A stretch of DNA of 37,394 nucleotides from Pontibacillus halophilus JSM 076056 = DSM 19796 (GTDB lineage: Bacteria > Bacillota > Bacilli > Bacillales > BH030062). Positions 1-7,894 of the stretch are shown one piece after another. The notes under the pieces are model-generated. The model searched no databases, was not told the DNA's origin, and saw only the letters and a program-made list of their open reading frames with translations. The stretch is from contig NZ_AULI01000023.1 of NCBI RefSeq assembly GCF_000425205.1, positions 1 to 37,394 of the forward strand, in the 5' to 3' direction. The number at the start of each line of letters is the position of its first letter. Positions within the stretch are counted from its first letter, which is position 1. The position numbers and the translations under genes are program-made.

Positions 1-123
1 TTGAACAATCAAACGAAGGTTATTAAGCGAGATGCGTTCGGATTCCGAAGGTATGACCGTTTCCGATTGAAGATTCTTCTGCATCATCAATACAAACATA
101 CAAAAGACTTTCAAGTTGGTTAA
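1..123 (+). CDS. ISL3-family transposase, C-terminal 40 residues (partial)
   Basis: Frame 1 is open from the first base to the TAA at 121-123. The peptide contains the run NNQTKVIKRDAFGFRRYDRF, which matches the C-terminal end of ISL3-family DDE transposases (pattern NNxxKxIKRxxxGxRxxxxFRxRIL). Transposases of this family cut and rejoin DNA at the element ends. The catalytic residues lie upstream of the window, so whether the gene is intact cannot be judged. A hairpin right after the stop codon (124-148) could end its transcription and limit read-through into acuABC. Confidence 0.75.
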   Translation: MNNQTKVIKRDAFGFRRYDRFRLKILLHHQYKHTKDFQVG

Positions 124-166
124 GGGGCAGGAGCTTGCCTCCTACCCCAACAATTGACTTAGAACC
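1..166 (+). mobile_element. Right end of an ISL3-family insertion sequence (partial)
   Basis: The window opens inside an insertion sequence. A transposase tail is followed by a hairpin at 124-148 (ten-base arms with one mismatch), then by CCCCAACAATTGACTTAGAACC-like sequence at 145-166. Read from outside inwards this begins GGTTCT and runs into a GGGG stretch, as ISL3-family inverted repeats do. The outer boundary is therefore placed at about 166. The following eight bases (167-174) would be one copy of the target duplication, since ISL3 elements usually duplicate 8 bp. The left end lies outside the window, so neither the repeat nor the duplication can be confirmed here. Confidence 0.72.
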
Positions 167-212
167 TTTCTTTTTTCTGACACACGTTCTGATTACGTTT
201 TACATCAATTCA

Positions 213-220
213 TGTATAAT
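213..220 (+). promoter_or_regulatory. Candidate -10 region for acuABC
   Basis: TATAAT at 215-220, preceded directly by TG, lies 32 bases before the acuA start. No good -35 hexamer stands 16-18 bases upstream; the nearest is GATTAC at 191-196. The promoter would have to work through its strong -10 or with an activator. The region lies between the IS end and acuA. Confidence 0.4.
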
Positions 221-251
221 AGGAGCAAATGGTTTTACAGGTGGTGTCCAT

Positions 252-893
252 ATGAATCATGTAAAAACACATCACGCCGTTCAAATTGACTCTTCTAAAG
301 GGACAGTGGTCATTGAAGGGCCTCTATCTTCACATGAACTAGCAAACTATGACTTTCACGAAGACCTAAAGGCTTTTCGTCCTGCAGATAAGCAATTTGA
401 AGCGGTTAAGAAAATTGCTGATTTTGAAGAAGGTCGCATTATTGTGGCACGAACAGACACAACAATTGTTGGATATGTCACCTATCTTTATCCTGACCCA
501 CTTGAGCGTTGGTCAGAGTTCAACATGAAAGATTTGATTGAATTAGGAGCAATTGAAGTCATTCCTGATTATCGAGGCGAGCACGTTGCTTCTAAACTCT
601 TAAAAGTTTCTATGCTTGATGAAGCGATGGAAGATTTCATTGTAATCTCGACAGAGTATTACTGGCATTGGGATTTATCGGGCACAAAGTTAAATGTTTG
701 GCAATACCGTGCTGTCATGGAGAAAATGATGAGCGCTGGTGGACTAACACCATATCCGACGGATGATCCTGAAATTGTGTCCCATCCAGCAAACTGCCTA
801 ATGGCAAGAATAGGGAGAAATATCCCTAAGCAAAGCGTAGACCAGTTTGAGAAACTTCGGTTTTTAGGCCGACATCAACATCGTTTTTTATAG
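252..893 (+). CDS. acuA: Protein acetyltransferase AcuA (acetyl-CoA synthetase regulator)
   Basis: 213 residues, close to the B. subtilis protein (about 210). It is a GNAT-fold enzyme that acetylates the catalytic lysine of acetyl-CoA synthetase AcsA and so switches it off. The segment at residues 101-118 (IEVIPDYRGEHVASKLL) is the acetyl-CoA-binding motif A, and ERWSE and STEYYWHWDL are typical of AcuA. The open frame extends upstream to 135, but that extension is hydrophobic, unlike the family, and lies partly in IS sequence. ATG 252 has a Shine-Dalgarno AGGTGG at 238-243. It is the first gene of acuABC; acuB follows after 13 bases. In B. subtilis acsA is divergent next to acuA; here an ISL3 element occupies the upstream side, so acsA is either beyond it or elsewhere. 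Confidence 0.93.
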   Translation: MNHVKTHHAVQIDSSKGTVVIEGPLSSHELANYDFHEDLKAFRPADKQFEAVKKIADFEEGRIIVARTDTTIVGYVTYLYPDPLERWSEFNMKDLIELGAIEVIPDYRGEHVASKLLKVSMLDEAMEDFIVISTEYYWHWDLSGTKLNVWQYRAVMEKMMSAGGLTPYPTDDPEIVSHPANCLMARIGRNIPKQSVDQFEKLRFLGRHQHRFL

Positions 894-906
894 GAGGAGA
901 TTTGAG

Positions 907-1554
907 ATGTTAGTAGAGCAAATCATGAGTAAGGATGTTATTACCTTGCCTCCTGAGGCAACAATTGAAAGCGCTTTAAAGTTACTCCATGAGCATCACA
1001 TTCGGCATATTCCAATAGTCGACGTACTCGACCACGTCGTTGGAATAGTCTCCGATCGAGATGTACGGGATGCGAGTCCCTCTATCTTAAACCAACAACC
1101 TTCTTTCAATGAACTCCAAAACGAAGTAAGAACCATCATGAGCTCTCCCGTTGTTACCGTTCATCCACTCGACTTCGCTGAGGAGACGGCTTCAATCTTC
1201 TATGAACAGGAGTTTGCTTGTGTTCCAGTTACCCAAGAAGGAAAACTGGTCGGCATCGTAACTGAGAAGGATATGCTTCATACTTTAATCCAACTAACCG
1301 GGGTACATGTCCAAAGCTCTCAAGTGGAGCTGAAAGTCCCCCATCGCCCTGGCATCCTTCCAGAAGTTACAGCTGTCCTAGGTAAACGTAAAGTCAACAT
1401 CACATCAGTATTGATTTACCCTTGTGAGGAAGACCCAGACTACAAAATACTAGTATTCCGAATCCAGACGATGAATCCCCTTCCGACTATTCGTGATTTA
1501 AGAGATGCCGGCTATGAGATTCGATGGCCAAACGTTGCGGAGATGAACGTATGA
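907..1554 (+). CDS. acuB: AcuB, CBS-pair and ACT-domain protein of the acetoin/acetate operon
   Basis: 215 residues, the same size as B. subtilis AcuB (214). Two CBS motifs (about residues 5-60 and 75-131, each opening with IMS) form a Bateman module, which in other proteins binds adenine nucleotides. They are followed by an ACT domain (about 139-210, PHRPGILPEVTAVL), which usually binds small ligands. The exact biochemical role is not settled; it belongs with the AcuA/AcuC system that controls acetyl-CoA synthetase. A strong GGAGGA lies nine bases before the ATG and overlaps the end of acuA. The stop overlaps the acuC start as ATGA (1551-1554), so translation of the two is probably coupled. 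Confidence 0.93.
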   Translation: MLVEQIMSKDVITLPPEATIESALKLLHEHHIRHIPIVDVLDHVVGIVSDRDVRDASPSILNQQPSFNELQNEVRTIMSSPVVTVHPLDFAEETASIFYEQEFACVPVTQEGKLVGIVTEKDMLHTLIQLTGVHVQSSQVELKVPHRPGILPEVTAVLGKRKVNITSVLIYPCEEDPDYKILVFRIQTMNPLPTIRDLRDAGYEIRWPNVAEMNV

Positions 1555-2726
1555 GTTGTCATGCAGCCTTTGTCTATTCGGAAGACTTTACAACGTATAA
1601 ATTCCGAGATGACCATCCTTTCAATCAATTACGAGTTAAACTAACGTATGAGCTACTAGTCGACGCACAAGCCATTGAACCACACCATCTTCTCTCCCCT
1701 AGACAAGCATCTGATGAAGAAATCCAACTCATACACCACCCCAAATACGTAGACGCAGTAAAAAAAGCAAGTAAACAACTTCTAACTGAAGAACAAGCAT
1801 ATGAATTTGGACTTGGCACAGAAGACACTCCTATGTTCCAGAACATGCATGAGGCTTCCGCATTATTAGTAGGCGGCTCTTTATCAGCCGTTGATGCAGT
1901 TCTATCTGGCAAAGTGAAACATGCATTAAATTTAGGAGGTGGTCTCCACCACGGTTTTGAGCGTAAAGCTTCTGGCTTTTGTATATACAATGACGGCGCA
2001 ATCGCCATCGAGTATATTCGAAAACACTATGGCTATAAGGTGCTCTACGTAGATACCGATGCTCACCACGGAGACGGGGTCCAATGGGCTTTTTATGATG
2101 ACCCAAACGTATGCACATTGTCCATACATGAAACAGGTCGCTATCTTTTTCCAGGGACAGGACAAGTCAGTGAACGAGGTTTAAAAGAAGGGTATGGGTA
2201 TAGTTATAACATTCCCTTAGACGCTTTCACAGAAGATGAGTCGTTTCTACAAGCGTATGAGACCGCTCTTGAGGAGATTGCTTCCTACTTCCAACCGGAC
2301 GTTATTATCACCCAGAACGGGGCAGACGCCCATGTATATGACCCTCTCACTCATTTATGTGGAACGATGAAGTTATACGAAGAAATACCAAAGCTTGCTC
2401 ATTCCATTGCTCACCGGTATTGTGAAGGCAGGTGGATTGCGCTTGGTGGTGGAGGTTATGATATTTGGAGAGTTGTCCCGCGTGCATGGGCTCAAATTTG
2501 GAATGTAATGGCTACCAATCATCCTATGGAAGGAAGATTGCCAGAACAATGGCTAGCTAAATGGAGTGCACAATCCCCTGTCTCACTACCAGTGTCCTGG
2601 CAAGACCCAGAAGGAATCTGTAAACCAATACCGAGACAAGCAGAGATTAATGAGAAGAATAATAAAGTCTTGCATAAAGCACTAGAGACAATACCAAAAC
2701 ACATTGCGCCTCACAAAAGTCTCTAA
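1551..2726 (+). CDS. acuC: AcuC, class I-type protein lysine deacetylase
   Basis: 391 residues (B. subtilis AcuC is about 387). The enzyme removes the acetyl group that AcuA places on acetyl-CoA synthetase, restoring activity. It has the zinc-dependent histone-deacetylase fold: histidine pair H133-H134 (GGLHHG), zinc ligands D170 and H172 in DTDAHHGDG, third ligand D264, and catalytic Y303 in GGGGYD. All active-site residues are present. The start at 1551 overlaps the acuB stop by four bases. An upstream frame from 1524 adds nine residues but reaches into acuB and lacks family support. A hairpin terminator follows at 2738. Confidence 0.95.
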   Translation: MSCHAAFVYSEDFTTYKFRDDHPFNQLRVKLTYELLVDAQAIEPHHLLSPRQASDEEIQLIHHPKYVDAVKKASKQLLTEEQAYEFGLGTEDTPMFQNMHEASALLVGGSLSAVDAVLSGKVKHALNLGGGLHHGFERKASGFCIYNDGAIAIEYIRKHYGYKVLYVDTDAHHGDGVQWAFYDDPNVCTLSIHETGRYLFPGTGQVSERGLKEGYGYSYNIPLDAFTEDESFLQAYETALEEIASYFQPDVIITQNGADAHVYDPLTHLCGTMKLYEEIPKLAHSIAHRYCEGRWIALGGGGYDIWRVVPRAWAQIWNVMATNHPMEGRLPEQWLAKWSAQSPVSLPVSWQDPEGICKPIPRQAEINEKNNKVLHKALETIPKHIAPHKSL

Positions 2727-2737
2727 GATAGAAAGAA

Positions 2738-2774
2738 AGAGCGAAGCCCTCATATCCTATGAGAGATTCGCTCT
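2738..2774. terminator. Bidirectional terminator between acuC and motS
   Basis: Arms AGAGCGAA (2738-2745) and TTCGCTCT (2767-2774) pair perfectly, with an inner CTCAT/ATGAG stem. It separates the converging acuABC and ccpA-motPS transcripts. The right arm touches the motS stop codon. T-rich tails are short on both sides. Confidence 0.75.
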
Positions 2775-3562
2775 TATCTTGCCTCTGCCCCATCATACTG
2801 CGGATCTAAAATGACAATCTCAACTCTCCGATTTGTACGAAGATTGTTTTCCGTATCATTTGAGACTCGAGGTCGTGTATCACCATAACCTACTGCACTA
2901 AACCTAGATGGGTCTACTGGATATTCTGTTGTTAAGTACCGAATCACTGAGCTAGCCCTAGCTGCAGATAGCTCCCAATTGGATGGATATCGATATGTAG
3001 AAATTGGACGGTCGTCTGTGTGTCCTTCTATCTTCACATGGTGAGGAATTTCACTTAGGAGCACGGCCACTTTGTTCAAGAACGGCTCTCCTTCAGCAAT
3101 GATTGATGCCTGTCCACTTTCAAACAGTACCTGCTCTTCTAGAATGAGAACAACGCCTCGTTCTGTTCGATTAGTCGTAATCGAATCAGTCATGTCATTA
3201 CGCTCTAAGAACGCTTGTACCTCGAGCACCAGTTCATCAAGCTTTTCTTCTGATTGACCACCGAGTTCATCATTATCTTGATTGTTTTGGCCTTGTATCT
3301 CATATTGGTTTACATCATTTACATTTAACTCTTGGTTTTGCTTTTCAGAAGGCTGTTCGAACTCAACAATGGAAGGATAAAAGTCGAATATCCCTCTACT
3401 TTCAAACGAATCCGCTATGGCTTGAAATTTGACTAAATCAATTTGGGACATAGAGAAGAGCAAGATGAAGAAGACAAGAATGAGTGTCATCATATCTGAA
3501 TACGTAACCATCCACTTTGGTGCACCTTTGTCCACCTTTTTCTGCTTTCGGTTACGCTTCAT
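2774..3562 (-). CDS. motS: Flagellar stator protein MotS (MotB family)
   Basis: 262 residues from ATG 3562. With MotP it forms the inner-membrane ion channel that powers the flagellar motor. One membrane segment (about 24-41) carries the ion-binding aspartate D23 in VTYSDMMTLILVFFI. The C-terminal half is an OmpA/MotB peptidoglycan-binding domain (GHTDDRPISTYRYPSNWELS). The linker (about 60-100) is rich in Q, N and E. V30, in the LILVFF segment, is the residue linked to Na+ selectivity in MotS as opposed to H+-type MotB. A TTG at 3577 would add five residues; ATG is preferred because GGGG stands seven to eight bases before it. It overlaps the motP end by 11 bases, which suggests coupled synthesis. 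Confidence 0.9.
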   Translation of the reverse strand: MKRNRKQKKVDKGAPKWMVTYSDMMTLILVFFILLFSMSQIDLVKFQAIADSFESRGIFDFYPSIVEFEQPSEKQNQELNVNDVNQYEIQGQNNQDNDELGGQSEEKLDELVLEVQAFLERNDMTDSITTNRTERGVVLILEEQVLFESGQASIIAEGEPFLNKVAVLLSEIPHHVKIEGHTDDRPISTYRYPSNWELSAARASSVIRYLTTEYPVDPSRFSAVGYGDTRPRVSNDTENNLRTNRRVEIVILDPQYDGAEAR

Positions 3563-4376
3563 TGACCGTATCCCCAATCATATCCCCTTCTGATTCCTCT
3601 TCAACACGATTTCTTTCTTCCTCAGAAAGGAAAGCGCTAAGTTTCTCTTCTAGCACTTTAGGATTCTGACCTGATTGAACGCCAATAACGCCTTCAATAA
3701 TAATTTGCTTCCGAAACATCTCTTGCTCTGTTTTGTTCTGAAGTTTGCCAGCCATCGGAGTGAACACTAAGTTTGCTAACACCGTACCATAAAATGTTGT
3801 TAATAAGGCAACGGCCATATTAGGTCCTAACGTTGAAGGGTCATCAAGACTACTCAACATCAGAACAAGCCCGATTAAGGTACCAATCATCCCCCATGCA
3901 GGAGCATATTCAGCAGCCTTCTCAACGATTGCACGTGACCGACTATGACGTTCCTCTGTTGCGGTAATTTCAGCACTCATAATGTCACTGATGACTTCAG
4001 GCTCAATCCCATCTACAGCAAGCAATATCCCTTTACGAATGAATGGGTCTTCAACTTCATCTAATTCAGCCTCAAGAGCGAGTAAACCCTCTCGTCTTGC
4101 TTTTTCAGATAAGTGTACAAATTTGTTAATTAAGCCTTTTAGGTCTTCATCATTTCGGCTAAAGGCCTCTTTAATGATCTTGCCTGTCAACTTAAGCTCT
4201 TTTAGGTTGAAGTTAATTAACATAGCAGCGGCAAGTCCACCAATCACGATGACAATAGATGAAACTTGAACGAAGGACACAAATCCTCCGATTCCGCTGT
4301 TTGAGAAAATCCCAAAGAAAATCATAAGCAGACCGATGACAATTCCTATCGGAGTTAATAGATCATTTCGTTTCAT
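3552..4376 (-). CDS. motP: Flagellar stator protein MotP (MotA family)
   Basis: 274 residues with the MotA/TolQ/ExbB pattern: two N-terminal membrane helices (about 8-25 and 32-55), a charged cytoplasmic region (about 60-150) that would contact FliG, then two more helices (about 155-175 and 183-205). The signature APAWGMIGTLIGLV precedes helix 3. Neighbourhood (ccpA upstream, motS downstream) and sequence match the Na+-driven MotPS stator of B. subtilis rather than H+-driven MotAB. The C-terminal 50 residues are highly acidic. It lies 55 bases downstream of ccpA with no terminator between, so a ccpA-motPS transcript is likely. Confidence 0.92.
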   Translation of the reverse strand: MKRNDLLTPIGIVIGLLMIFFGIFSNSGIGGFVSFVQVSSIVIVIGGLAAAMLINFNLKELKLTGKIIKEAFSRNDEDLKGLINKFVHLSEKARREGLLALEAELDEVEDPFIRKGILLAVDGIEPEVISDIMSAEITATEERHSRSRAIVEKAAEYAPAWGMIGTLIGLVLMLSSLDDPSTLGPNMAVALLTTFYGTVLANLVFTPMAGKLQNKTEQEMFRKQIIIEGVIGVQSGQNPKVLEEKLSAFLSEEERNRVEEESEGDMIGDTVNEA

Positions 4377-4431
4377 TGTCTCTCTCCCTAACTATAAGAC
4401 GATATGAATCTATTTCTCTGTATCGGTTGGA

Positions 4432-5430
4432 TTACGATTTTGTTGAGTTTCTTTCAACATTTCTATGGGGAAGAATGACATTTTGTTCTTCGACTTCTTC
4501 ACCATTCATGTATTTCGTAAGAAGACGCATAGATACCGCTCCCATATCATACATCGGCTGAACCACTGTTGATAATGTAGGACGGACCATCGTCGCTAAA
4601 CGCGTGTTGTCAAATCCGAATACTTCAATATCATCAGGTACATGGAGACCTTTATCCTGTGCCCCATGAATAACACCAAGCGCCATTTCGTCAGATGCAA
4701 CGAAAATTCCAGTCGGATGTTCGTCCATTTCTGTTAAATATTGAACTGCTTCGATTCCACTATCATACGTGTAATCACCTTTAACAACGTAGCGATCATC
4801 CACTTGTGCTCCGAATTCGCTAATGGCACGCTTGTACCCGTTATATTTCTGCTCATTAATCTCAGTGTCTAAAGGACCTGATACGAACGCAACGTTTTTG
4901 TTTCCGCTATCAAAAAGCGTTTTCGTAGCTTCATACGCAGCATCTTCATAATTGATATTTACAGAAGGAATTGTATTCGTTTCATCTACAGTGGCTGCAA
5001 GCACTACTGGAACTGGTGAGTTTTGAAACTCTCGAACGTGGTCTTCTGTAATTCTTCCACCCATAAATACAAGTCCATCTACCTGTTTACCTAACATGGA
5101 ATTAATCAGGTGAAGTTCTTTTTCTTTGTTTTGGTCAGAGTTGCTAAGGATAATGTTGTATTTGTACATCGTTGCAATATCTTCAATTCCTCGTGCCAGC
5201 TCTGCAAAGAAGATGCTAGAAATGTCAGGGATAATGACACCTACTGTTGTAGTCTTCTTGCTTGCAAGCCCTCTTGCTACTGCGTTCGGACGATAGCCAA
5301 GACGGTCAATTGCATCTAATACTTTCTTCCTTGTGGCAGGTTTCACATTCGGGTTTCCATTTACGACACGTGAAACGGTCGCCATTGATACGTTCGCCTC
5401 ACGGGCCACATCATATATTGTTACATTCAT
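4432..5430 (-). CDS. ccpA: Catabolite control protein A
   Basis: 332 residues. This LacI-family regulator binds cre sites together with HPr-Ser46-P and controls carbon metabolism globally. The N-terminal helix-turn-helix and hinge (residues 3-60: [20 protein letters not shown], then [13 protein letters not shown]) are nearly identical to B. subtilis CcpA. The rest is a periplasmic-binding-protein-like core. Two ATGs are possible, at 5436 and 5430. The GGAGG (complement of 5440-5444) ends only three bases before the first but nine before the second, so 5430 is chosen. motPS lie downstream on the same strand, as in B. subtilis. The acuABC genes facing it are CcpA targets in B. subtilis. Confidence 0.96.
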   Translation of the reverse strand: MNVTIYDVAREANVSMATVSRVVNGNPNVKPATRKKVLDAIDRLGYRPNAVARGLASKKTTTVGVIIPDISSIFFAELARGIEDIATMYKYNIILSNSDQNKEKELHLINSMLGKQVDGLVFMGGRITEDHVREFQNSPVPVVLAATVDETNTIPSVNINYEDAAYEATKTLFDSGNKNVAFVSGPLDTEINEQKYNGYKRAISEFGAQVDDRYVVKGDYTYDSGIEAVQYLTEMDEHPTGIFVASDEMALGVIHGAQDKGLHVPDDIEVFGFDNTRLATMVRPTLSTVVQPMYDMGAVSMRLLTKYMNGEEVEEQNVILPHRNVERNSTKS

Positions 5431-5561
5431 ATTCATTTGCCTCCTCAGTCGTTCACCTTACGTTACCGTTATCTCTAGTATTGCTGTTAACAATGATACG
5501 ATACTATGCATTGTAGCGCAATGTTTCGACATTTCCTGCATATCTATCGGATATAAATAAA

Positions 5562-5590
5562 CAAAAAGAAAACGCCAACATAGGTTGACG
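5562..5590 (-). terminator. Terminator of aroA
   Basis: On the minus strand CGTCAAC-CTAT-GTTGGCG (one G-T pair) is followed by a T-rich run TTTTCTTTTT. It stands 49 bases after the aroA stop and before the ccpA promoter region. Confidence 0.8.
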
Positions 5591-5638
5591 TAATCATAAG
5601 TTTATTAAACCACTCCGAAAATAGCAAGATAGAGGAGA

Positions 5639-6700
5639 TTAATTATTCTTTAATTCTGTAATGAAATTGTTAAACGTGTCGATATCCATTTGTTGAGCGG
5701 AATCAGAAAGTGCTACCGCAGGGTCTGGGTGTACTTCTGCCATCACTCCATCTGCTCCAATCGCCATCGCAGCTTTCGCAGTAGGAAGAAGTAGATCGCG
5801 GCGACCTGTAGAGTGTGTCACGTCTACGAATACTGGCAAGTGTGTTTCCTGCTTCAAGATTGGTACAGCTGAGATATCAAGCGTGTTACGCGTTGCTTTC
5901 TCGTAAGTACGAATGCCGCGTTCACAAAGGATAATGTTTCCATTACCTTGGGAGATAATGTACTCTGCAGCATTAATAAACTCTGAGATTGTTGCGGACA
6001 TTCCTCGTTTTAAGAAGATTGGCTTATCAACTTGACCTGCTGCTTTAAGAAGCTCAAAGTTCTGCATGTTACGAGCGCCAATTTGAATCATGTCTACGTA
6101 GTTAACCGCAACTTCAATATCTGCAGGGTTTACGATTTCACTTACTACAGCAAGACCGTACTCATCCCCTACTTGACGAAGAATCTTCAATCCTTCTAAG
6201 CCAAGACCTTGGAAATCATATGGTGAAGAACGTGGTTTGAATGCCCCACCACGAAGAATGTTTAAGCCTTGGGCTTTAATCGCCTTCGCAACTTCAGCTA
6301 CTTGCTCATAACTTTCAACAGCACATGGTCCCATGATGAAGTGAGGGTTCCCATCGCCAATTTTCTCACCATTCAACTCTACAATTGTGTCTTCAGGCTT
6401 TTTCTTACGAGAAACAAGTAATGCCTTACGATGGTCATCTTCTTGAAGCTCTAGGCTTGCCTTGAAGATCTCTTTAAAGATATGTTCAATCGTTGATTGT
6501 TCAAATGGTCCATCATTAAGATTCTTAATCTGGTCTAGCATCTGACGCTCACGAACTGGATCGTAACGATTCATGCCTTGTTGCTGTTTCGTTTGTCCAA
6601 TCTGTTGCGCAACCTTAGCTCGCTTATTAATAAGTGTAAGCAGCTCTTGGTTAATCTCGTCTAATTCTAGTCTTAACTGGTCTAATTCTTCATTACTCAT
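5639..6700 (-). CDS. aroA: Bifunctional DAHP synthase / chorismate mutase
   Basis: 353 residues (B. subtilis AroA, also called AroG, has about 358). Residues 1-90 are an AroQ-type chorismate mutase domain ([20 protein letters not shown]), which here mainly serves as the feedback sensor for prephenate and chorismate. Residues 100-353 are type I-beta DAHP synthase, which joins phosphoenolpyruvate and erythrose 4-phosphate as the first step of the shikimate pathway. Visible motifs are GPCAVES (124-130), [16 protein letters not shown] and [15 protein letters not shown] lies nine bases before the ATG. It has its own promoter and terminator, so it is probably monocistronic. The symbol follows B. 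subtilis use and is not the EPSP synthase of E. coli. Confidence 0.95.
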   Translation of the reverse strand: MSNEELDQLRLELDEINQELLTLINKRAKVAQQIGQTKQQQGMNRYDPVRERQMLDQIKNLNDGPFEQSTIEHIFKEIFKASLELQEDDHRKALLVSRKKKPEDTIVELNGEKIGDGNPHFIMGPCAVESYEQVAEVAKAIKAQGLNILRGGAFKPRSSPYDFQGLGLEGLKILRQVGDEYGLAVVSEIVNPADIEVAVNYVDMIQIGARNMQNFELLKAAGQVDKPIFLKRGMSATISEFINAAEYIISQGNGNIILCERGIRTYEKATRNTLDISAVPILKQETHLPVFVDVTHSTGRRDLLLPTAKAAMAIGADGVMAEVHPDPAVALSDSAQQMDIDTFNNFITELKNN

Positions 6701-6768
6701 TTCTGAACGCCCCCAATAATTATGAATGCTTTAACAAAATTATATAAATTTTATTTGAATTAGGAATT

Positions 6769-6797
6769 ATTATAGCTAATAATTTTCCACTTGTCAC
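6769..6797 (-). promoter_or_regulatory. Sigma-A promoter of aroA
   Basis: On the minus strand GTGACA (complement of 6792-6797), a 17-base spacer and TATAAT (complement of 6769-6774) form a near-consensus promoter, about 70 bases before the aroA ATG. The AT-rich leader shows no T-box or clear attenuator hairpin. Confidence 0.7.
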
Positions 6798-6974
6798 GAA
6801 AAACTTTTTTACGCTTTACCGCGAACAAGCGTTGAAGCCCAAAAGACAGGGTTTTTCCGTAAAAAATCATACTTCCTTCCCATAGAAATAATCCCTTACA
6901 TAGCTATGCAAAATCTGAAACTACGTTCCTCTTCCTATGTAGTATAGGCACTAGCACCGTTCCATATTGAGATA
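6798..6974. other. Intergenic stretch without a recognised gene
   Basis: Between the aroA promoter and the ytxJ terminator I see no coding region with a ribosome site, no RNA-gene signature and no strong repeat. It holds only short A- and T-runs. Confidence 0.5.
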
Positions 6975-7000
6975 TAAAAAAGGCTACCCAATTGGTAGCC
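6975..7000 (-). terminator. Terminator of ytxJ
   Basis: On the minus strand GGCTACC-AATT-GGGTAGCC is followed by six T residues. It begins at the base after the ytxJ stop codon. Confidence 0.88.
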
Positions 7001-7327
7001 TTACTGTTCTGCCGCTTCTTTCAGAGCATCCTTTGTAATTCTCATGTGAGACGTATTCCACTTCACTTCTTCATTCTTAATGAAAAGGGCCTGAGGAGAT
7101 TCATGCTTCACACCGAAAACTTCAGCAATCTTATCTGAGAGAGGTCGAGCATGTTGGATTTCGACGATATAAGTTGGTCGATTACTTTCCTCAGCAAAGT
7201 CCATGTACTTCGTCTTTGCCTGTGCACTAATGGGACAGGTGACGCTGTGCTTAAGCACATAGAACTCCTCATTCTCTTCTAACACCTTACGGAACTCCTC
7301 ATATGTAGCAATCGTTTCTGCGCTCAC
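7001..7327 (-). CDS. ytxJ: YtxJ, monothiol bacilliredoxin-like protein
   Basis: 108 residues with a thioredoxin-like fold. The active-site motif is TCPIS with a single cysteine, C31, where thioredoxins have CxxC. This matches the YtxJ/BrxC family, thought to remove bacillithiol from oxidised proteins. HESPQALFIKNEEVKW is the cis-proline region plus the beta-hairpin typical of the family. The start is GTG 7327, seven bases after GGAGG; the ATG five bases upstream is out of frame and soon stops. In B. subtilis ytxGHJ is one stress operon. Here a strong hairpin separates ytxH from ytxJ with only 17 bases left before the start, so expression probably depends on read-through. Confidence 0.88.
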   Translation of the reverse strand: MSAETIATYEEFRKVLEENEEFYVLKHSVTCPISAQAKTKYMDFAEESNRPTYIVEIQHARPLSDKIAEVFGVKHESPQALFIKNEEVKWNTSHMRITKDALKEAAEQ

Positions 7328-7344
7328 AACATTACCTCCTAATA

Positions 7345-7386
7345 TAAAAAAAGCTACTGGTCATTACTTTAACATGACCAGTAGCT
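7345..7386 (-). terminator. Strong terminator between ytxH and ytxJ
   Basis: A perfect 13-base stem (AGCTACTGGTCAT at 7352-7364 with its complement at 7374-7386) and nine-base loop are followed on the minus strand by a run of seven T. It lies 18 bases after the ytxH stop. Confidence 0.9.
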
Positions 7387-7404
7387 CTTATACTACTCGT
7401 ACGC

Positions 7405-7860
7405 TTACGCACGAGAGGCTGTTTCTACTTCTTTCGCATCATCGGACTGTTGACGCTCAAGCTCTTTTGAAGCTTCTTCAATGGCTTCAGCTACTTCCTT
7501 TGCAGCTTGTTCAGCCTGACGCTCTGTATTGTTACGGTTCTGCCACGTTTGAGTGGTTTCTTTAACTTTATCCGATAATTCTTGAGATTTCTCTTGAATG
7601 GTCTTCCCAAATTGTGAAGAACCTTCAACCGCACGATTCTTCCAGTCTGAACTTGTGTCATAAGCTACATCTTTCCATTCTCCTGCGCGCTCCTTCACAT
7701 AGCTAGCGCTTTGGTTTAAGTCGCCACGTAGCTCTTTACCGGATTTAGGCGCAAGTAAGAGTGCGGAAAAGGCACCTACAATTCCACCAATTAGTGTTCC
7801 GATTAGAAAGTCTTTACTGTTAATGTTTTGATTTTGATTTTGATCTTGTTGGTTACTCAT
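7405..7860 (-). CDS. ytxH: YtxH, general stress membrane protein
   Basis: 151 residues, the same length as in B. subtilis. It has a hydrophilic N-terminus rich in Q and N, one glycine-rich membrane segment (about 18-37, LIGTLIGGIVGAFSALLLAP), then PKSGKELR, the YtxH-family signature. The long amphipathic, charged helical tail resembles LEA or apolipoprotein-like repeats. The function is unknown; the family is induced by stress through sigma-B. The start at 7860 is chosen because GGAGG stands before it; the open frame continues upstream inside ytxG without a ribosome site. It follows ytxG by 34 bases. Confidence 0.88.
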   Translation of the reverse strand: MSNQQDQNQNQNINSKDFLIGTLIGGIVGAFSALLLAPKSGKELRGDLNQSASYVKERAGEWKDVAYDTSSDWKNRAVEGSSQFGKTIQEKSQELSDKVKETTQTWQNRNNTERQAEQAAKEVAEAIEEASKELERQQSDDAKEVETASRA

Positions 7861-7894
7861 TGTAATTCCTCCTCTTAAATATTTGAAAAGAAGC

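Noticed and set aside
191-210. Possible cre site upstream of acuA
   Set aside because: TGTAAAACG on the minus strand has one base too many between AA and CG to fit the consensus.
135-251. N-terminal extension of acuA
   Set aside because: It starts inside the IS hairpin, is hydrophobic, unlike AcuA proteins, and a ribosome site stands before ATG 252.
1625-2165. Three overlapping open frames opposite acuC
   Set aside because: Shadows of a conserved gene with intact active site; no start signals.
6701-6770. T-box or attenuator in the aroA leader
   Set aside because: The leader is short and AT-rich, without a T-box sequence or terminator hairpin.
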